Positions 32,440-41,797 of a DNA stretch of 64,000 bases are shown here, piece by piece. Origin of the DNA: Sediminibacillus albus (GTDB taxonomy: Bacteria > Bacillota > Bacilli > Bacillales > Amphibacillaceae); the NCBI RefSeq assembly GCF_900101125.1, contig NZ_FNFL01000001.1, positions 868,001-932,000 of the forward strand, written 5' to 3'. The position numbers were made by a program, and so were the translations under genes. A model generated the notes under the pieces. It saw only the letters and a program-made list of their open reading frames with translations. It was not told the origin of the DNA and did not search any database. Within the stretch, counting starts at the first letter, position 1. Every line of letters begins with the position of its first letter.

Positions 32440-32910
32440 CGGTGCCCGACCTTCTTTCCCTTAGTTGATCTACTTTTCCGGATTTTCGCTCCACTTTGTT
32501 TTAGTTGATCTACTTTTCCAGGTTTTCGCTCTACTTCAGCTCTTTGTTGATCCTCTTCCTCTGATTTTCGCGCTACTTTCCCTTAGTTGATCTGCTTTTC
32601 CAGGTTTTCGCTCTACTTCAACTCTTTGTCGATCCTCTTCCTCTGATTTTCGCTCCACTTTGTCTTAGTTGATCTGCTTTTCCGGATTTTCGCTCTACTT
32701 CAGCTCTTTGTTGATCCTCTTCCTCTGATTTTCGCGCTACTTTGTCTTAGTTGATCTACTTTCCCGGGTTTTCGCTCTACTTCAGCTCTTTGTTGATCCT
32801 CTTCCTCTGATTTTGCTCCACTTTGTTTTAGTTGATCTACTTTTCCGGATTTTCGCTCTACTTCAGCTCTTTGTCGATCCTCTTCCTCTGATTTTCGCTC
32901 CACTTATAGC
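32440..32910 (+). repeat. Phased 82-bp repeat array, locus B (largest)
   Basis: About twenty degenerate cores of the form G(A/C)TC(T/C)(A/T/G)CTT. Measured starts 32589, 32610, 32631, 32652 and 32671 are 21/21/21/19 bp apart, and the 82-bp period repeats at 32583, 32665 and 32747 (start of TTAG). It fills the space between the small gene at 32083 and cypC. The open minus frame through it is repeat translation, not a gene. Confidence 0.9.
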
Positions 32911-32923
32911 CAGGCATATAAAA

Positions 32924-32968
32924 AAAGTGTCGGCTTAGCATAACGCTTCAGCCAACACTTTTTAAATA
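32924..32968 (-). terminator. Terminator of cypC
   Basis: AAAAAGTGT-TGGCTGAAG / CTAAGCCGACACTTTTTT-type stem with T-run on the minus strand; directly downstream of the cypC stop. Confidence 0.82.
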
Positions 32969-32974
32969 ATTAGA

Positions 32975-34243
32975 TTAACTGTTTGTAGTGTTTAACCGGA
33001 CATTGCTGAGGACGAAACCGCTTTTGGGCATTGCTGGCATCCTTGCCATGTTAATACTAAGATCCTGAGCTGGAACTTCGTAGTCAATGTATTTTGTCAT
33101 AAAAGCTAAGCTACTGTTCATGATATCAATGGTAACCCATTCACCTGCACAGCGGTGACCCATGTCATATTCCCCGCCACCCTGGGGAATGAAATTAAAT
33201 GGGCTGCCCTCCCAGCCTTGAAAACGCTCCGGGCGGAATTCCTCTGGTCTTTCCCAAATATTTGGATGGTGATTGGTTCCATAAATATCGAGCAGAACCA
33301 ATGTTCCTTTATTAAATGGATGCTGACGCCAGGTGAAATCCTTCTTCACTTTAGCACCTGTAAAAGGACCGAATGGATAAAAACGGCGAATTTCCTGTAC
33401 AAACATTTGCCGGTAATTGCCTTGATTGCTTGCCACTTTGCTGCGCATTTCCGGGTGTTGATGGATAGCGACAGCACCAAAGGCAATAAACCGGGCAATT
33501 GCTACAATCGGTCGGAGAATATTCAGCAACTCTACAGCGGCTATTTGAGTATCCAAACGTTTACCATTCAAATCAAGGTGAAAAGCCATAGCATGGGCAG
33601 CGGTTTCTGCAGACGGTTTCAGCTTTCCGCTGCGTATTTCCCTAATGATTTGCCTAGTCCAAGCCTCGGAACGCAATCTTGCCCTTCTGCCACGCTGATG
33701 CCTTGGCCCAATCGCTCCAAAAGCATCAATCATGTCACCTAGATCACTTGCCCGCTGTTCAACTTCAGATTCCTTCAATGGTACACCGGCCCATTTACAA
33801 GCCACCCGGCACATGATTTTTCTGGCTTCATCTATCAAGATAACATCTTCCTTCTTCTCCCACTCAAGTGCACTTGCTTGCCATTGCTCGACGGTAATAT
33901 CGGTAAGCACTTTCAAACGCTGCTTCGTCATTAGCGACATGAACAGTTTTTTGCGGTGTTTGTGCGCTTCGCCATCCATCGATTGAATTCCATTTTGCCC
34001 AAAAAGTGTCTTTTGCACTCTTTTAGGTGTTGCACCTTGACGTTGAAAAAGATCAGTATCATAGAAAACTCTTGCCGCTTCTTCACCGCTGATACAAATT
34101 GCCTTCTGCCCCATTAATCGGGTTTCAAATATATCCGATTGAAACCGCCGGCACCTGTTAGGAATATACAGATAGCCTTCCTTTAATAAATTTAGACTAT
34201 TATCCAGTCCCTGTTCACGAGGTACTTGACTGCTTTTATTCAT
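32975..34243 (-). CDS. cypC: Cytochrome P450 fatty-acid peroxygenase (CYP152)
   Basis: A 422-residue P450 matching B. subtilis P450-BSbeta (CypC). It uses H2O2 to hydroxylate long-chain fatty acids at the alpha or beta carbon, without a redox partner. The heme-thiolate Cys365 lies in G-H-R-C-A-G-E. The family replacement of the usual acid-alcohol pair by Arg-Pro is seen at R244-P245; the Arg anchors the substrate carboxylate. Those positions are two residues later than in BSbeta. It is soluble and stands alone with its own terminator. Confidence 0.95.
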   Translation of the reverse strand: MNKSSQVPREQGLDNSLNLLKEGYLYIPNRCRRFQSDIFETRLMGQKAICISGEEAARVFYDTDLFQRQGATPKRVQKTLFGQNGIQSMDGEAHKHRKKLFMSLMTKQRLKVLTDITVEQWQASALEWEKKEDVILIDEARKIMCRVACKWAGVPLKESEVEQRASDLGDMIDAFGAIGPRHQRGRRARLRSEAWTRQIIREIRSGKLKPSAETAAHAMAFHLDLNGKRLDTQIAAVELLNILRPIVAIARFIAFGAVAIHQHPEMRSKVASNQGNYRQMFVQEIRRFYPFGPFTGAKVKKDFTWRQHPFNKGTLVLLDIYGTNHHPNIWERPEEFRPERFQGWEGSPFNFIPQGGGEYDMGHRCAGEWVTIDIMNSSLAFMTKYIDYEVPAQDLSINMARMPAMPKSGFVLSNVRLNTTNS

Positions 34244-34423
34244 CTTTTCATCTCCTATCTGGGGAATAATTCCTTGGTTGCATTAAAGGGAGAATATGTA
34301 AAGGAATTTTTTTGAAGAGGCTTATGGTTGTTTTTACCCCGGAGTATTTACTGCCAAACAATAGTTTCTCCAATCAATTGGCTAGTATGCATTATTTAAT
34401 CCTTCTTTCTTTTTACCAACGCA

Positions 34424-34452
34424 AAAAAAGAGCCTCGCTGATGCGAAGCTCA
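34424..34452 (-). terminator. Terminator-like hairpin without an obvious gene
   Basis: GAGCTTCGC / GCGAGGCTC stem followed on the minus strand by TTTTTTT. No convincing minus-strand gene ends here, so it may belong to the repeat region upstream or be a relic. Confidence 0.5.
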
Positions 34453-34539
34453 TTAAAGTCTATAAAATCTGCTAAAAAGGTTTATGGAAGTTCGACCTAA
34501 AACCGCCGCAATATACAGCAACGCCGAACCACCTGTTAT

Positions 34540-34887
34540 GCGCGGGCGCAGTCTGTACGTTGCTGACCAGGCACCCTCCGCTTTTCTTGTCTAGCTTCAG
34601 CTCCCATTGCTTTGTGGGCTTTCTGCACCTCCGTCCGATAAGTTAACATCGGCGCTAAAGCGCCGTCTTTCCTTTATCTCCTGCGGTGCCGTCCACCCCA
34701 TCCAGCAATACCCGGTCGCTTCCGCTTTTCTTGTCCAGCTGCGGGCACCTAGCAACTAGCATGACTTCCCTCCCTGTCGCTTCGATAAGTCAAGCTCAAA
34801 AAGAAGGAACATCTTTTTGGCTATCCTTTATCTTGGACAGGTCAGTCCAGTCTGTACGTTGCTGACCAGGCACCCTCCGCTTTTCTT
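34540..34887 (-). repeat. Mosaic repeat with a 177-bp inverted-repeat arm (34711-34887)
   Basis: Bases 34711-34887 are identical, inverted, to 42624-42800 over all 177 bp as read by eye. A partial direct copy of its end (CTGTACGTTGCTGACCAGGC onward to CCGCTTTTCTTGTC) lies at about 34550-34595. The parts look like the CCGCTTTTCTTGTC(C/T)AGCT type of Bacillus intergenic repeat. It starts on the stop codon of the protease gene. 34244-34540 holds no gene I can support. Confidence 0.92.
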
Positions 34888-36091
34888 AATACCTTACTGC
34901 GTTGTTGGAGTTGATTCTTCCGTGTTGGAAGTAGCTTCCTGTTCCGCTGATTGGGTCAGCTGTTTGTTCGATTGCTTGACGAATTTGTGAATTGTTGCGT
35001 CCTTGTCCTGCTAGCAATCCAGCTAAGCCAGCTACATGCGGGGAAGCCATAGAGGTTCCAGACATGTAAGAGTAGCCATTGTTCGGAACAGTAGCTGCAA
35101 TATCAACACCTGGTGCCGTAACATCTACCCATGTACCGTAGTTAGAAAAAGAAGCTCTGCGGTCATTCCTATCAACTGCTCCAACGGCAATGACATTATG
35201 GTATGAAGCTGGTTCAAATGTAGTGGAGACCCCGTCGTTGCCAGCAGCAGCTACAACAACAGAACCTTGGTTCCAAGCATAGTTAACAGCATTTTCAAGT
35301 GTTTGTGTATCACAATTACAGCCAAGTGATAGATTAATAACTTCTGCTCCATTATCAGCGGCGTATCTGATACCATCGGCGATATCATTCAATGACCCGC
35401 TGCCATTTGCGTCCAATACACGAACAGCTAGAATACGAGTGTTCGGAGCCATCCCTGCAATCCCAGCACCGTTGTTTGTTTCAGCGGCTGCAGTTCCAGC
35501 TACATGTGTTCCGTGTCCATTCAAGTCCATCGGAGTGTAGTCGTTATCGACGAAATCATATCCTCTAATGGTCTTGCTATCCAAGTCAGGATGGTTGTAA
35601 TCGACACCGGTGTCAAGAACTGCGATTTCTGTTCCGCTGCTTCCTCTGGTAATGTCCCAGGCATAGTTAGTATAGGTATTTTGAGGTCCATATTGATAAT
35701 TACTATAATACGTATCATTTGGTGTCCACGTTGCTTTAAATGTGTAGTTTGGTTCTGCATATTCAACGTTTGGATTGTTCTCCAATGCCTTCACAACCGC
35801 TTCGACATTGCCTACTTTCAATACTTTGAATGGAGAGTCCACTCCATCTTCGTCTGGAAGTACTTGGGCATTCAGCTTCTCAAAAGCTTTTGCCTGAGTA
35901 GACTTGCCTGTTTTCTCTTTGAACTTGACGACCACTTCATCTTTAACATGGCTCCCCATTTCTACAGAAGCATTCAGCTCAGCAGATCCTTTCGTTTGTT
36001 CAAGCTGATCAGCGGCAGAAGCTTCGCTGATAGAAGGTAACACTGCCAATGAGACTACGAGCGACAGACCGGCAAACAATTTACTTTTCAT
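34886..36091 (-). CDS. Secreted subtilisin-family protease (thermitase/Ak.1 type)
   Basis: A 401-residue pre-pro-protease. Signal peptide about 1-27 (A-S-A-A cut), inhibitor I9-type propeptide about 48-118, mature enzyme from about 120. Catalytic triad: Asp160 (V-L-D-T-G-V-D), His193 (N-G-H-G-T-H) and Ser347 (S-G-T-S-M-A-S-P-H). The mature part is closest to thermitase and Bacillus Ak.1 protease. Cys258 and Cys260 (L-G-C-N-C-D) match the short disulfide near the active-site cleft of Ak.1. Its stop codon overlaps the first bases of the 177-bp inverted repeat. Confidence 0.93.
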   Translation of the reverse strand: MKSKLFAGLSLVVSLAVLPSISEASAADQLEQTKGSAELNASVEMGSHVKDEVVVKFKEKTGKSTQAKAFEKLNAQVLPDEDGVDSPFKVLKVGNVEAVVKALENNPNVEYAEPNYTFKATWTPNDTYYSNYQYGPQNTYTNYAWDITRGSSGTEIAVLDTGVDYNHPDLDSKTIRGYDFVDNDYTPMDLNGHGTHVAGTAAAETNNGAGIAGMAPNTRILAVRVLDANGSGSLNDIADGIRYAADNGAEVINLSLGCNCDTQTLENAVNYAWNQGSVVVAAAGNDGVSTTFEPASYHNVIAVGAVDRNDRRASFSNYGTWVDVTAPGVDIAATVPNNGYSYMSGTSMASPHVAGLAGLLAGQGRNNSQIRQAIEQTADPISGTGSYFQHGRINSNNAVRY

Positions 36092-36357
36092 AAAATTCCT
36101 CCTTTAAAAGATTTATCTACCAATTCTTTAAAATAATAGAAATACCTGCTAAATCCAGGTTGGGAAATATCAAGAAAAATACTCCATAGATAGATAAAAT
36201 CACACCCAATATTTCCCAACAAAAAAGCAAGACCATTGACCCTGATAGCACTGAATACTTGATTTAAAGCGTGAAATACAGTTAGTGTTCATTAGAGAAG
36301 ACAGCTATTATGTTGCACTACTTTCTAATCCGCTGAAATATGTAAAAACAACCCAAA

Positions 36358-36402
36358 AAAACAAGCCAGGACAGAAAATTCTGTCGATGGCTTGTTTTAA
36401 TG
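36358..36402 (-). terminator. Terminator of the chemoreceptor gene
   Basis: AAAACAAGCC / GGCTTGTTTT stem with a loop; the minus strand continues TTTTTGG. The rest of 36092-36408 holds the protease promoter region, including an 11-bp inverted repeat (see findings). Confidence 0.82.
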
Positions 36403-36408
36403 AAAAAA

Positions 36409-38394
36409 TTATAATTTAAATTGTTTAACAAGGTCTTGCAGTTCTTCTGCCATTTGCGACAAGGATGTTGCAGAACCTGTGATTTCTTCCATAGAAGCCA
36501 GTTGCTGCTGCGTTGATGCAGAAACATTTTGTGCTCCGTCAGATGTAAAGTCTGCCACTTTGGCGACTTCTTCAAAGGTGCCGACAAACTGGTCAGTACC
36601 AGATGCAATTTCCTGAATTTTCGAGGTTACCTGATCGATTTGATGGGTTACCGTGTTGACAAAGCCAGTAATTGCTGTAAACGATTCGCCGGCATGGTTA
36701 ACCACTTCGATTCCTTTTTCCACTTCCGTAGTGCCAGACTTCATTGATTCTACTGCATTGGTTGTTTCGCTTTGAATGGTACCAATCATTTGCCTGATTT
36801 GTTCCGTTGACTGTGCGGATTGTTCTGCCAGCTTTCGCACCTCATCCGCAACGACAGCAAACCCTTTGCCATGTTCACCAGCCCGCGCTGCTTCAATCGC
36901 CGCGTTTAGAGCCAATAAATTCGTTTGTTCAGCAATGTCGGTAATAACATCGACAATTTTGCTAATTTCCTGAGAATGGCTGCCAAGGCCTTGAATGCTG
37001 CCTGACAATTCGTTGACTGTCTCTTTGATGAATTCCATTTGGCCAACAGTCGTTTCGATTGCTTTATTTCCTTCTTCAACGGCAGATGATGCACTAGCTG
37101 TTGTACTGGATACTTCATTCGAACTTGTCGCAATCTGCTGAATAGACTTGGACATCTCCTCTGCCATTCTTGTACTCTCGACAATACGATTAGATTGGCT
37201 GTCCATTCCGGAAGCTACTTCCTGAATAGAGGAAGAGATTTGTTCGGTTGCCGATGTATTTTGTTCAGTGCTTGCATTTAATTGCTCAGATGAAGCTGCT
37301 AGGCTGCTCGCTTTTTCACGAACTTGCAAGATTACATCACTGAGATTTGTCCTCATTTGGTTAAAGGCTTGCCCCAGCTTGCCTAATTCATCATCGCGCT
37401 TAAGATTGACCAGTACACTTAGATCCCCATCACTCATCCGCTCGGCAGCGCCGACTAACTCTTTAATTGGATGATTAATCGAACGGATAATGAAGAATAT
37501 CAATAGGCCGCCGACAACTAACGATATGGCAATCACAACTAAAGTAGTAATAAAGATTGGCAAAACCGCTTGATCGATTTCACTCTGGTACATCGTACCG
37601 ACAATTTTCCAGCCGGTTACATCACTTGTCGTAAAGGCTAATTTCTTTTGATCGCCTTCAAATGTATAATCAAAGCTGCCTGCTTCTCCGTCCTGGATAT
37701 CCTGGAAAAAATCATCAGTTGCTTCGGATCCGGCTTCATTGGTTGGATGGCTAATAAAATGGTTGGTCTTATCCAGTAAAAATAAGTAGCCTTCCTTTCC
37801 AATACTAACTTCGTTAATCACTTCGGTAAGTTTACCAAGCTCAAGGTTAACAGCAACGACGCCTTGATTGTCTGCTGTTGCTTTTGCCAATGTAACCACT
37901 ACTTGCCCGGAAGATTGAGAGACATAAGGATCAGTAACAATTACCTCGCCGCTTTCTTCCATAGCCTGCTGGTACCATGGCCGTTCACGCGGGTCATAAT
38001 CTGGCGGGTTTTGGAAAGATGTAGGTGAGTTCATGAAATCGCCTGTTTCTGTACCCACAAAGGTTTGTTCTACATCTCCCTTAGATTCCTGGATTGTGTC
38101 CAGTAACTCGCGGGTTCCTGGATCATTATCATTTGTGATATCTTCTGGTGCCAGTGCATTGGATAAGTAATCAATATTCTCTATTTGGGCTGAGACAAAT
38201 TGATCCACTGTCTGGCTGACGATGCTGACATTTTTCTCAGCCGATTCCATCATTTGGTCTTCTACTTCGCTTTTCGAGCTGACGTATGAGCTAGTAGCAA
38301 TGACGATGCTCGGAAGCAAAAGCACAGCTAAAAACGCTATAATCAGACGATTTTTCAAACTAAGAGATGAATAATTTCGTTTGTTTTTTTTCAT
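36409..38394 (-). CDS. Methyl-accepting chemotaxis protein (dCache sensor)
   Basis: A 661-residue transmembrane chemoreceptor. TM1 lies at about 16-37, an extracellular double-Cache ligand domain at about 40-280 (with the D-P-R-E-R-P-W-Y-Q motif near 131-139), TM2 at about 284-307, HAMP at about 308-360 and the signalling domain at about 380-660. The tip reads [21 protein letters not shown] near 470-500. The dCache type binds amino acids in B. subtilis McpB/McpC. A sigma-D-like promoter lies upstream, the usual control of motility genes. Confidence 0.93.
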   Translation of the reverse strand: MKKNKRNYSSLSLKNRLIIAFLAVLLLPSIVIATSSYVSSKSEVEDQMMESAEKNVSIVSQTVDQFVSAQIENIDYLSNALAPEDITNDNDPGTRELLDTIQESKGDVEQTFVGTETGDFMNSPTSFQNPPDYDPRERPWYQQAMEESGEVIVTDPYVSQSSGQVVVTLAKATADNQGVVAVNLELGKLTEVINEVSIGKEGYLFLLDKTNHFISHPTNEAGSEATDDFFQDIQDGEAGSFDYTFEGDQKKLAFTTSDVTGWKIVGTMYQSEIDQAVLPIFITTLVVIAISLVVGGLLIFFIIRSINHPIKELVGAAERMSDGDLSVLVNLKRDDELGKLGQAFNQMRTNLSDVILQVREKASSLAASSEQLNASTEQNTSATEQISSSIQEVASGMDSQSNRIVESTRMAEEMSKSIQQIATSSNEVSSTTASASSAVEEGNKAIETTVGQMEFIKETVNELSGSIQGLGSHSQEISKIVDVITDIAEQTNLLALNAAIEAARAGEHGKGFAVVADEVRKLAEQSAQSTEQIRQMIGTIQSETTNAVESMKSGTTEVEKGIEVVNHAGESFTAITGFVNTVTHQIDQVTSKIQEIASGTDQFVGTFEEVAKVADFTSDGAQNVSASTQQQLASMEEITGSATSLSQMAEELQDLVKQFKL

Positions 38395-38460
38395 TAGTAT
38401 TCCCCCTATTCCTGTTGCAAATTAAAACGATGTATAATTTTCGTTTTACTCACTTTCATT

Positions 38461-38488
38461 ATATCGTCTAATATTACAACAGTATTTA
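38461..38488 (-). promoter_or_regulatory. Sigma-D-like promoter of the chemoreceptor gene
   Basis: Minus strand TAAA (38488-38485), 16-bp spacer, GACGATAT (38468-38461). The consensus is TAAA-N15-GCCGATAT, so one mismatch and one extra spacer base; about 65 bp before the start codon. Confidence 0.6.
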
Positions 38489-38552
38489 GGGGTATTTTTA
38501 TTTTTTTTCAAATTAAGGGAAGATTGATTCAAATTAATTCGGTTATACCAAG

Positions 38553-39656
38553 TTACGTGTTCATTTGAAGCGCGTCCAGGATAAGGGAGGAAGCGTCGTG
38601 GGAAAGGCAGTTGTGATAACGATCGAGATTTTTTTGAAACGACTCGAGCTGGTTTTTGTCCTCGAAAAACGCCGTTATTTGTTTTTCAATAGGCAAATTT
38701 TTTTGGCAGTCGATCGTATCAATCACAATGCCAAGCTGCTTTAAGTGCTGCAGGTTTATTTCTTCCTGCCCAGGCAAAGCATGGTACACGAAAGCAGGCT
38801 TTCGTTTGCGAATGCATTCGCTTATCGTTACTCCACCCGGCTTTGTTACTATCGCGTTCACTTGGTCATACAATTGATCCATTTCTTTCCTGGAGTCAAT
38901 ATAAGGAAGCGGAATAATACTGCCATGCTTTCGTTTGCAAAGCTTTTCGTATAAGTTTTTATTCTTTCCGCACAAGACAAAATATTGATACTGGTTCTTT
39001 TCTGGAATGTTTAATAACGTTTCCATCCTGCCAACACCCAGACTGCCCCCTGTTATTAAAACTGCTTTATTATTATTATGTTGGAGCGCCGTTTGCCTGA
39101 TGTCTGCATGGGTAGGAATGCCAGTTACATAAATGCTTGACGGCCGGGCACCTTTGTTGATTAAATCATCACGCATTATTAATGAGGAAACAAGATGCAT
39201 ATCCACCTGTTCTATCCCCCAAAGGCGATGGGCAAAAAAGTCCGTATAAATATTAATGAGGGGAATAGCGATGTTTTCTGTTTGTTTGATTTGGTTCATG
39301 ATATAGGACGGCAATGCATGAGTACAGATGACAGCATCTGGTTTTTCCTCATCTAATACTTTTTTCATGGCATAAGCGAACAGCAGCTGATAAGCTTTAA
39401 ACTGCTTCTGCTGCTGTATGCCGTCATAAACTGAACGGTGGTACAACCAGCTGTAGGTTTTCGGAAAGTGATGAATCCATTTTAAATATGTTCCCGAGAC
39501 GATACTTTCAATCCTTCCAAACGTGTATGCTAAAATATCAATTTTTTTACAGGCAATTCGGCTATCCAGTTTAGCAAGCCCATCAATTATCGAATCGGCT
39601 ACTTGATGATGCCCGGAAGGAATCTGCAAAAACGGCAATATTAATACTTTCTTCAA
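38553..39656 (-). CDS. ykoN: Glycosyltransferase of the MGDG synthase/UgtP type (YkoN-like)
   Basis: A 367-residue GT28-fold transferase. The N-terminal acceptor domain begins K-V-L-I-L-P-F-L-Q-I-P-S-G-H-H-Q-V-A and contains I-C-T-H-A-L-P-S. The C-terminal UDP-sugar-binding domain has I-T-G-G-S-L-G-V-G and K-P-G-G-V-T-I-S-E near 280. UgtP/MGDG synthase relatives make glycolipids. B. subtilis YkoN has this build, and the neighbours here are YkoQ- and YkoP-like, so the set is conserved. Divergent from ykoQ. Confidence 0.82.
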   Translation of the reverse strand: MKKVLILPFLQIPSGHHQVADSIIDGLAKLDSRIACKKIDILAYTFGRIESIVSGTYLKWIHHFPKTYSWLYHRSVYDGIQQQKQFKAYQLLFAYAMKKVLDEEKPDAVICTHALPSYIMNQIKQTENIAIPLINIYTDFFAHRLWGIEQVDMHLVSSLIMRDDLINKGARPSSIYVTGIPTHADIRQTALQHNNNKAVLITGGSLGVGRMETLLNIPEKNQYQYFVLCGKNKNLYEKLCKRKHGSIIPLPYIDSRKEMDQLYDQVNAIVTKPGGVTISECIRKRKPAFVYHALPGQEEINLQHLKQLGIVIDTIDCQKNLPIEKQITAFFEDKNQLESFQKNLDRYHNCLSHDASSLILDALQMNT

Positions 39657-39920
39657 TGAAACCCCTCCGCTTTCACCTTAAGTTAGTAGGATTAGTATAC
39701 TCGCTGGACAGAAATTAAATGGCATCGGGCCTATTTTAATATTTGCTAAACATGTAGATATTTGGAAAGCGTGCTGCCAACAAAAACTGCCTCACCCTTG
39801 TTGAGACTTCAGGAACAGGAGACACTTTCTGTTTAAGGCGTCAAACAGAACGCTTTCCAACTATTGCCGGTAAAGTTTTTCCTAATTCCCCTGTATAATG
39901 GAGAGCGGAGGTGTTTGATT

Positions 39921-40772
39921 ATGTCGTTAATTTTGTTACTAGTTGCACTTATCATCACTTATACTTTTATAAAAGCTTATACAAATACAAAACAAGTTGT
40001 TTTTAATAAACTTGATATAGAGCATACCAATAAGGATGGGAATAAAACAGGCCAACCCTTGCAAATTTTACATTTGTCAGATTTGCACCTGGAAAACATA
40101 TCTATTACCCCTGCAACGCTTTATGAAAAATTAAAGGACGAACCTATCGATCTTATCGCCCTTACAGGTGACTTCCTTGACCGCAAGCGAACCATTCCCA
40201 AGCTGCTCCCCTATTTGCAAGTGTTGAATAAACTTAATTCTTCCTATGGTATGTACGCTGTACTCGGCAACCATGACTACGTTCTGCGTAAAGAACACTT
40301 AGCTGAATTAAAGAGAGTCTTAGAGGCTTATAACTGCGTTGTATTGCACAATGAAAACCGCCTGGTCAACATGGGAGGCTATCCGGTAAATATTATCGGT
40401 ATCGACGATTATAGCACCAACCGCAGTGATATCGCTGAAGCTTACAAGGGCATCGAAGCGGGTTATCGATTAGTGCTTACCCATGACCCTAATGTTGTCC
40501 TCGAAATGAAAGATTACGACTTTGACTATTTACTTTCCGGGCATTTTCATGGCGGACAGATTCTTTATCCGAAAGCCTATCACTTAGTGAAAATGGGGAA
40601 GCTTGTCCGAATGAATATGATAAAGGGACTACAAAAATATCATGGAAAAAACTTTTATATCAGCGAGGGATTAGGACAGACAGGGCTTAATGTCCGTCTA
40701 GGCAGCAGGCCTGAAATGACGCTTCACCGCATTCCTGCCTCAGAAGAATTCATTAATGAACAAGTTGTTTAA
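39921..40772 (+). CDS. ykoQ: Membrane-anchored metallophosphoesterase (YkoQ-like)
   Basis: A 283-residue calcineurin-like phosphoesterase with an N-terminal membrane helix (residues 2-20). Metal-binding motifs in order: D-L-H-L, G-D-F-L-D-R, G-N-H-D-Y, L-T-H-D-P and G-H-F-H-G-G-Q. This set resembles LpxH/YkuE-type phosphoesterases acting on membrane-related substrates. Start ATG 39921 is set by GCGGAGGTG nine bases upstream. Paired with the YkoN glycosyltransferase and YkoP. Confidence 0.85.
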   Translation: MSLILLLVALIITYTFIKAYTNTKQVVFNKLDIEHTNKDGNKTGQPLQILHLSDLHLENISITPATLYEKLKDEPIDLIALTGDFLDRKRTIPKLLPYLQVLNKLNSSYGMYAVLGNHDYVLRKEHLAELKRVLEAYNCVVLHNENRLVNMGGYPVNIIGIDDYSTNRSDIAEAYKGIEAGYRLVLTHDPNVVLEMKDYDFDYLLSGHFHGGQILYPKAYHLVKMGKLVRMNMIKGLQKYHGKNFYISEGLGQTGLNVRLGSRPEMTLHRIPASEEFINEQVV

Positions 40773-40810
40773 AAGCCAACCAGCTTTATCGGCAGGTTGG
40801 CTTTTTTCTT
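40772..40810 (+). terminator. Terminator of ykoQ
   Basis: AAAAGCCAACC / GGTTGGCTTTTTT stem and T-run directly after the stop codon; may also serve the convergent ykoP gene. Confidence 0.88.
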
Positions 40811-40817
40811 TTGGTAC

Positions 40818-41378
40818 TTATTCCTTGTAAGCATTAAGCAAGTTTTCTTTAGACATAAACAAATATTTTGGTTCTTGCTTTCCTTTTCCTTGTGCAGATG
40901 GGTCTTTGGCAAGTTTATTTATGGATATAAAAATAATGAATTTAAACCATCGATAAATAAAATTTGAAATAGCGAAAGTTTCAAACCCCAACCTCCGGCA
41001 TAGTTTATGGTTAAGAACCGTAATACCAATAACTCCTTTGATCTGCTGATGATGCTTATGGGCTCGCAAAAAATCGGCCAGTCCTGGCAAAGAGGCTTGG
41101 ACAGTTTTGTAAATATGACGGGCCTTGCGTACTTCCCCTTGTATATCTTTGGTTTCATTGATTAACCGTATATTATGCAAATGAATTTTTATTAGTTTAT
41201 CGTGCTTATTGATGACTGTTCCATCTGAAAGAGTGATTGGTTTACCTTGATAAGAAGTAAGCCGAACCCTGAAAATGTTTTTAAAACCCCTGTCAGGATC
41301 ATCTATATAGGTTAACCGTGTACATTGAAAATAGATGGGATCCGATAAATTCCAAATGCTAATAAGATTCCTTCTCAC
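40818..41378 (-). CDS. ykoP: YkoP-like protein
   Basis: A 186-residue protein resembling B. subtilis YkoP: it begins with L-I-S-I-W-N-L-S-D-P-I-Y, then T-R-L-T-Y-I-D-D-P-D, and has H-K-L-I-K-I-H-L-H-N-I-R-L. The GTG start at 41378 is supported by AAGGAAGGG nine bases upstream; the open frame further up is not preceded by a site. Function unknown; its partners YkoN and YkoQ suggest lipid or envelope work, perhaps in sporulation. Confidence 0.75.
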   Translation of the reverse strand: MRRNLISIWNLSDPIYFQCTRLTYIDDPDRGFKNIFRVRLTSYQGKPITLSDGTVINKHDKLIKIHLHNIRLINETKDIQGEVRKARHIYKTVQASLPGLADFLRAHKHHQQIKGVIGITVLNHKLCRRLGFETFAISNFIYRWFKFIIFISINKLAKDPSAQGKGKQEPKYLFMSKENLLNAYKE

Positions 41379-41797
41379 GATGACATTCCCTTCCTTTTTT
41401 ATATAATTAGCTCTATTATTTTGCAGAGATAGCCACAAAATATTTATAAAGGAACTATTTTGAAAAAATTCCCTATTGGTTCAGGAAGGAATACAAAAGT
41501 ATTGAAAGGCTGTCTTTTTTTACAGACAGTCATTTTTATGTCGTTATCTTGCACATAGGTCCGCATCAAGTAAATAGACTGTTGAAGCAATCTTTCGAAG
41601 ATACATGGTGTTCGTCGTCTCATAACTTTTCCAGCTGCTTATAATAGTTTGAAAAGAAAAATGCTTCTATGGGTTGTTAAATTGGACCCAGCTTTTTCTT
41701 TATTAAGTATCAAGCGGCTGGCTCACCAGTAAAGGATATTAAATAATTCCGAGCCGCTCGCCTGATAAATCCAAAAAGGTGAAGGAGAGATGATTTT

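Noticed and set aside
32700-32903. Minus-strand ORF rich in K, E, R, Q
   Set aside because: It is the translation of the 82-bp repeats. It stays open only because one unit has a one-base deletion; there is no RBS.
32440-32910. CRISPR-like array
   Set aside because: Units are degenerate and overlap with a 19-21 bp step; there are no identical repeats separated by unique spacers of constant size, and no cas genes.
34312-34500. Plus-strand ORF before the mosaic repeat
   Set aside because: TTG start without RBS, no family look, and it runs into a terminator-like hairpin.
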